Assembly (NCBI RefSeq): GCF_023016155.1
Contig: NZ_JALKBG010000008.1
Span: 932,501-996,500 of the forward strand
Source of the DNA: Aliiroseovarius sp. F20344
Lineage (GTDB): Bacteria > Pseudomonadota > Alphaproteobacteria > Rhodobacterales > Rhodobacteraceae
Reading direction: 5' to 3'
Length of the DNA: 64,000 bases
A program made the position numbers and the translations under genes. A model generated the notes under the pieces. The model did no database searches and had not been told where the DNA came from. It saw only the letters and a program-made list of their open reading frames with translations. Positions 60,906 through 64,000 of this stretch are shown piece by piece; position 1 is the stretch's first letter, and each line of letters opens with the position of its first letter.

Positions 60906-61937
60906 CTAATCGACCTTAACCACCATTTTCCCGAAACTCTGACCAAGAAGCAGCTCGTTAAGCGCCTGGGGTGCATTCTCAAGCCCATCGACAACCTGTT
61001 CTTTGTATTTGACCTTTCCCTCGGCCAGCCACCCCGTCATGTCCTTAGCAAACTCTTGGTACGTGCTCAGGGGGAAGCTGTCGAAAATGATGAAGCCTTG
61101 CACCTTCACTTTCATCCTTAGAATCGTGCCCATGATGGCGGGGCCCATATCGGGACCATCGGGAAGACCGGTTAGGTTGTACCATGACACCACACCGCAA
61201 ACGGGCATGCGTGCGAAGGGGTTCAAAAGAGGCAACACACCATAAAGAACCTTGCCACCCACATTTTCGAAATAGACATCGATGCCATCAGGGCAGGCGG
61301 CGGCAAGCTGTTCAGCGAAGTCATCGGCCTTATGATCGATACAGGCGTCAAAGCCCAGATTGTTCACCACATGCGCGCATTTCTCTGCGCCGCCCGCGAT
61401 TCCCACCGTCCGGCAGCCTTTGATTTTTGCAATCTGGCCGACCGTGGCGCCAACTGGGCCTGATGCCGCAGCAACCACTACGGTTTCGCCGGGCTTTGGT
61501 TCGCCAATCTTCAATAATCCAGCGTAAGCAGTGTAGCCGGGCATGCCCAGAATACCCAATGACCATGAGGGGTTAGCGGGTGACGCGCCAAGGTTGATCA
61601 CTTCAGTCCCATCAGAAATTGCGTAATCTTGCCAACCGCTTCCCGCCAGAACGAAGTCACCAGCAGAAAAACCATCAAGATTTGAAGAAATCACTTCTGC
61701 AACGACCTGACCGGTCATCACTTCATCAATTTTCACAGGCTCAGCATAGGATTTCGCATCGTTCATACGTCCGCGCATATATGGGTCGAGCGACAGGAAA
61801 ACCGTGCGCAACAGCATCTCACCATCCTTCGGGGTGGGAACGGGGGTTTCCTCAAGGCGAAGCGTGTTTTTATCCGGAAGCCCATTGGGGCGCTCTGCCA
61901 AGACGATGCGGCGGTTGCTGGATGCGGTTTGTGGCAT
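60906..61937 (-). CDS. NADP-dependent oxidoreductase (CurA/PTGR-like MDR)
   Basis: Zinc-free medium-chain reductase of 343 residues, like E. coli CurA and leukotriene B4 12-hydroxydehydrogenase. It has F-L-S-L-D-P-Y-M-R-G-R-M near residue 48, V-V-A-A-A-S-G-P-V-G-A-T-V-G-Q as NADP-binding loop and D-V-Y-F-E-N-V-G-G near 224. It probably reduces the double bond of enones or aldehydes; the physiological substrate is unknown. AGGAG precedes the ATG. No operon partner: convergent to the aldolase-like gene. Confidence 0.92.
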   Translation of the reverse strand: MPQTASSNRRIVLAERPNGLPDKNTLRLEETPVPTPKDGEMLLRTVFLSLDPYMRGRMNDAKSYAEPVKIDEVMTGQVVAEVISSNLDGFSAGDFVLAGSGWQDYAISDGTEVINLGASPANPSWSLGILGMPGYTAYAGLLKIGEPKPGETVVVAAASGPVGATVGQIAKIKGCRTVGIAGGAEKCAHVVNNLGFDACIDHKADDFAEQLAAACPDGIDVYFENVGGKVLYGVLPLLNPFARMPVCGVVSWYNLTGLPDGPDMGPAIMGTILRMKVKVQGFIIFDSFPLSTYQEFAKDMTGWLAEGKVKYKEQVVDGLENAPQALNELLLGQSFGKMVVKVD

Positions 61938-62073
61938 GAAATGCTCCTGTCTGTGTGCCTGTAGTGTTAGCCGTTATGGGCCATCACTACGAGCGGATTG
62001 TCATCTATGCATTTGCCCCAACTGCGGAAAATGGCTCGCGAAACGTGCATAGCAGATAAACTTTAGGAAAAGA

Positions 62074-62149
62074 TGGTAGGCCCGGAGGGATTTGAACCCC
62101 CAACCAAAGCGTTATGAGCGCTCTGCTCTAACCGTTGAGCTACAGGCCC
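62074..62149 (-). tRNA. tRNA with CAT anticodon, probably tRNA-Ile2 (lysidine)
   Basis: 76 bases with encoded CCA. The acceptor is GGGCCTG/CGGGCCT, which leaves G1-U72 and U6-G67 wobble pairs. D stem GCTC/GAGC, anticodon arm GAGCG-CTCATAA-CGCTT, variable loop TGGTT and T-arm with TTCAAAT are standard. The anticodon stem start and TGGT variable region resemble E. coli Ile2 (ileX) more than elongator tRNA-Met (GGGTC), so I favour the TilS-modified isoleucine tRNA. Elongator Met cannot be excluded. Confidence 0.85.
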
Positions 62150-62273
62150 ACTGTTTCTCTCGGTGCGCCATAGCTAGCAAACTGGTGCGCAGCGTCAAGC
62201 GGGGCGTGGACTCTTAGCCTGCCTTAAGTTATCGGATGCGCAGATTTCTTTAGGCGCCATCCGGGGGATAGAC

Positions 62274-63323
62274 ATGAGCGACGGCAAGAACGGTATCACC
62301 TATGCGGATGCAGGCGTGGACATCGACGCGGGCAACGAACTTGTCGAGCGGATCAAACCCGCCGCAAAACGCACCAACCGTCCCGGTGTGATGGCAGGTC
62401 TGGGCGGCTTCGGCGCACTTTTCGATCTGAAAGGGGCTGGTTTCAACGATCCGGTTCTGGTTTCGGCCACGGACGGCGTTGGCACCAAACTGCGCATCGC
62501 AATTGACACCGGCAATGTGGACACAATCGGTATCGATCTCGTGGCTATGTGCGTGAACGACCTTGTGTGCCAGGGTGCTGAGCCATTGTTCTTCTTGGAT
62601 TATTTCGCAACGGGTCGTCTGGAGACAGACAAGGCCGCGCGGATCATCGAAGGTATTGCCAAGGGCTGCGAGCTGTCGGGCTGTGCGCTGATCGGTGGCG
62701 AAACGGCTGAGATGCCGGGCATGTATGAAGACGGCGATTTTGACCTTGCGGGCTTCTCGGTCGGCGCGATGGAGCGCGGCGAAGACCTGCCCAAAGGCGT
62801 GCGCGAAGGCGATGTGCTGTTGGGGCTGGCGTCAGATGGCGTTCACTCAAACGGCTATTCGCTGGTGCGTAAATTGGTCGAAGTCTCGGGCCTTGGTTGG
62901 GATGCGGAATGTCCGTGGGACGCAAAAATCACGCTGGGCGAGGCGCTGTTGGCGCCAACCCGCCTTTATGTTCGTCAGGCGCTGGACGCTGTGCGCGCAG
63001 GGGGCGTGCATGCTCTGGCCCACATAACGGGTGGTGGCTTGACCGAAAACCTGCCGCGCGTGTTGCCAAAGGGTCTTGCTGCGCTGGTGGATCTGGATGA
63101 ATGGGAATTGCCCCCTGTCTTCAAATGGTTGGCCGCGACCGGCAGTATGTCACAGTCAGAGATACTGAAGACTTTCAATGCAGGACAAGGCATGGTTTTG
63201 GTGGTGGACGCCAAAGCGGCCAATGACGTAGCCGAGCTGCTGACCAAAGCAGGCGAGCGCGTGACTCGCCTTGGCCGCATCCAGAAGGGCGAGGGCGTGA
63301 GCTATCTGGGAACGCTCGCGTGA
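62274..63323 (+). CDS. purM: Phosphoribosylformylglycinamidine cyclo-ligase
   Basis: AIR synthetase of purine biosynthesis, 349 residues. It has Y-A-D-A-G-V-D-I-D near the start, S-A-T-D-G-V-G-T-K, the ATP/metal loop [14 protein letters not shown] near residue 140 and [16 protein letters not shown] lies before the ATG. It overlaps purN by four bases. The 124-base spacer between the CAT-anticodon tRNA and the start must hold divergent promoters. Confidence 0.97.
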   Translation: MSDGKNGITYADAGVDIDAGNELVERIKPAAKRTNRPGVMAGLGGFGALFDLKGAGFNDPVLVSATDGVGTKLRIAIDTGNVDTIGIDLVAMCVNDLVCQGAEPLFFLDYFATGRLETDKAARIIEGIAKGCELSGCALIGGETAEMPGMYEDGDFDLAGFSVGAMERGEDLPKGVREGDVLLGLASDGVHSNGYSLVRKLVEVSGLGWDAECPWDAKITLGEALLAPTRLYVRQALDAVRAGGVHALAHITGGGLTENLPRVLPKGLAALVDLDEWELPPVFKWLAATGSMSQSEILKTFNAGQGMVLVVDAKAANDVAELLTKAGERVTRLGRIQKGEGVSYLGTLA

Positions 63324-63925
63324 GCGATACCCCGAAGAAACGGGTTGCCATCCTGATCTCGGGGGGCGGCTCAAACATGGTGACGTTGGTTAACTCGATG
63401 ACCGACGATCACCCGGCACGGCCTTGTTTGGTGCTGTCGAACGTCCCAGACGCGGGTGGTTTGAGCAAAGCCGAAGCCATAGGAATTCCCACTGCTGTCG
63501 TCGATCATCGCGACTTTAAAGGTGATCGAGAAGGCTTTGAAAAGGCACTGAATTCCAATCTAGAAGCTGCGCAACCCGATATTCTGTGCCTTGCAGGGTT
63601 CATGCGTATTCTGACGCCCACTTTCACCGGTCATTGGGCTGGGCGCTGCCTGAATATCCATCCGTCGCTTTTGCCGAAATACAAAGGCCTGCACACACAT
63701 CAACGCGCGCTGGATGCACAAGATGCCGAGGCAGGCTGTTCCGTGCATGAAGTCACGGCTGAACTGGATGGCGGCCCGATCCTTGGTCAAGCGCGTGTAC
63801 CTGTCGAGGCAGGCGATACCGCAGACAGTTTGGCCGCGCGCGTGCTGGTGCAGGAACACATCCTTTATCCTGCTGTACTACGACGGTTTGCTGACGGGGA
63901 CAGAACGCCCATTTTGTTGCCGTGA
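63320..63925 (+). CDS. purN: Phosphoribosylglycinamide formyltransferase
   Basis: GAR transformylase using 10-formyl-tetrahydrofolate, 201 residues. It has [12 protein letters not shown] near the start, the folate/catalytic region L-A-G-F-M-R-I-L near residue 90, catalytic His in [11 protein letters not shown] and Asp in G-G-P-I-L near residue 145. The start is a GTG/ATGA-type overlap with purM (63320-63323). The remaining 75 bases to the window end show no complete gene. Confidence 0.96.
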   Translation: MSDTPKKRVAILISGGGSNMVTLVNSMTDDHPARPCLVLSNVPDAGGLSKAEAIGIPTAVVDHRDFKGDREGFEKALNSNLEAAQPDILCLAGFMRILTPTFTGHWAGRCLNIHPSLLPKYKGLHTHQRALDAQDAEAGCSVHEVTAELDGGPILGQARVPVEAGDTADSLAARVLVQEHILYPAVLRRFADGDRTPILLP

Positions 63926-64000
63926 AGCTGGCTGTTTGGAACTTGCGCGACGCAGGCTTCCCTTTCGCAGGAAATCCTCGTAAACCCGTGCGAAGCCCTA

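Noticed and set aside
1-64000. Search for CRISPR arrays, insertion sequences, prophage or integrase genes, rRNA operons
   Set aside because: No regular repeat-spacer series, transposase, integrase, phage structural gene or rRNA sequence was seen on either strand.

Overview
The window reads as chromosomal DNA of a marine-type alphaproteobacterium of the order Rhodobacterales (Roseobacter group). The basis is the high-GC coding style, the family-level sequences (TadG/TadE-like pilins, paired DUF2484 proteins inside the division cluster, a FtsZ with a long Ala/Pro/Glu-rich linker, DUF4112 and TfoX-C small proteins) and gene orders that I associate with that group. It is almost entirely housekeeping DNA, densely packed on both strands. 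I see no insertion sequence, prophage, CRISPR array, rRNA operon or plasmid module.

Layout. 1-3150: end of a tad (Flp pilus) accessory locus: a 5'-truncated von Willebrand-domain TadG-like protein and two TadE-like pseudopilins. 3278-7952: pirin, an isoprenylcysteine-methyltransferase-like membrane protein, and pntA-pntB, closed by a strong terminator. 8026-12843: accessory stretch with a GQSN-type (SGNH/sialate O-acetylesterase-like) hydrolase, a His-tailed MFS exporter under a CsoR/RcnR-type metal sensor, and a divergent EamA transporter. 13014-29012: second half of the division/cell-wall cluster and followers, all on +: ftsW-murG-murC, an APC permease, two DUF2484 genes, murB, ddl, ftsQ-ftsA-ftsZ, lpxC, bamD, recN. 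29009-32147: a D-lactate dehydrogenase-like flavoprotein (-) and a ClC channel (+). 32168-39770 (-): a tight outer-membrane biogenesis operon lptF-lptG-lptD-surA-pdxA-rsmA. 39903-46549: pepA-holC (+) against ABC-F-marC-retropepsin (-), then ndk (+) and three small genes (-). 46810-52409 (-): tamA-tamB. 52524-57376: a four-gene catabolic operon (M20 amidohydrolase, diaminopropionate ammonia-lyase, M24 peptidase, Asp/Glu racemase-family enzyme) with a divergent Lrp/AsnC regulator. 57533-63925: tRNA-Asn, MBL hydrolase, orphan histidine kinase, class II aldolase-like protein, NADP oxidoreductase, a CAT-anticodon tRNA and purM-purN.

Functional theme. Much of the window builds the envelope: septal peptidoglycan (ftsW, murGCB, ddl, ftsQAZ), lipid A (lpxC), LPS export (lptF, lptG, lptD) and outer-membrane protein insertion (surA, bamD, tamAB). 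The most interesting accessory module is the diaminopropionate cluster. It parallels the enzyme-family composition of the ectoine-utilisation (eut/doe) clusters but contains a diaminopropionate ammonia-lyase and an M20 deacylase, so it may break down an N-acyl or cyclised 2,3-diaminopropionate derivative. The second is the metal sensor/His-tailed MFS pair with a G-tract operator that overlaps the regulator's own ribosome binding site.
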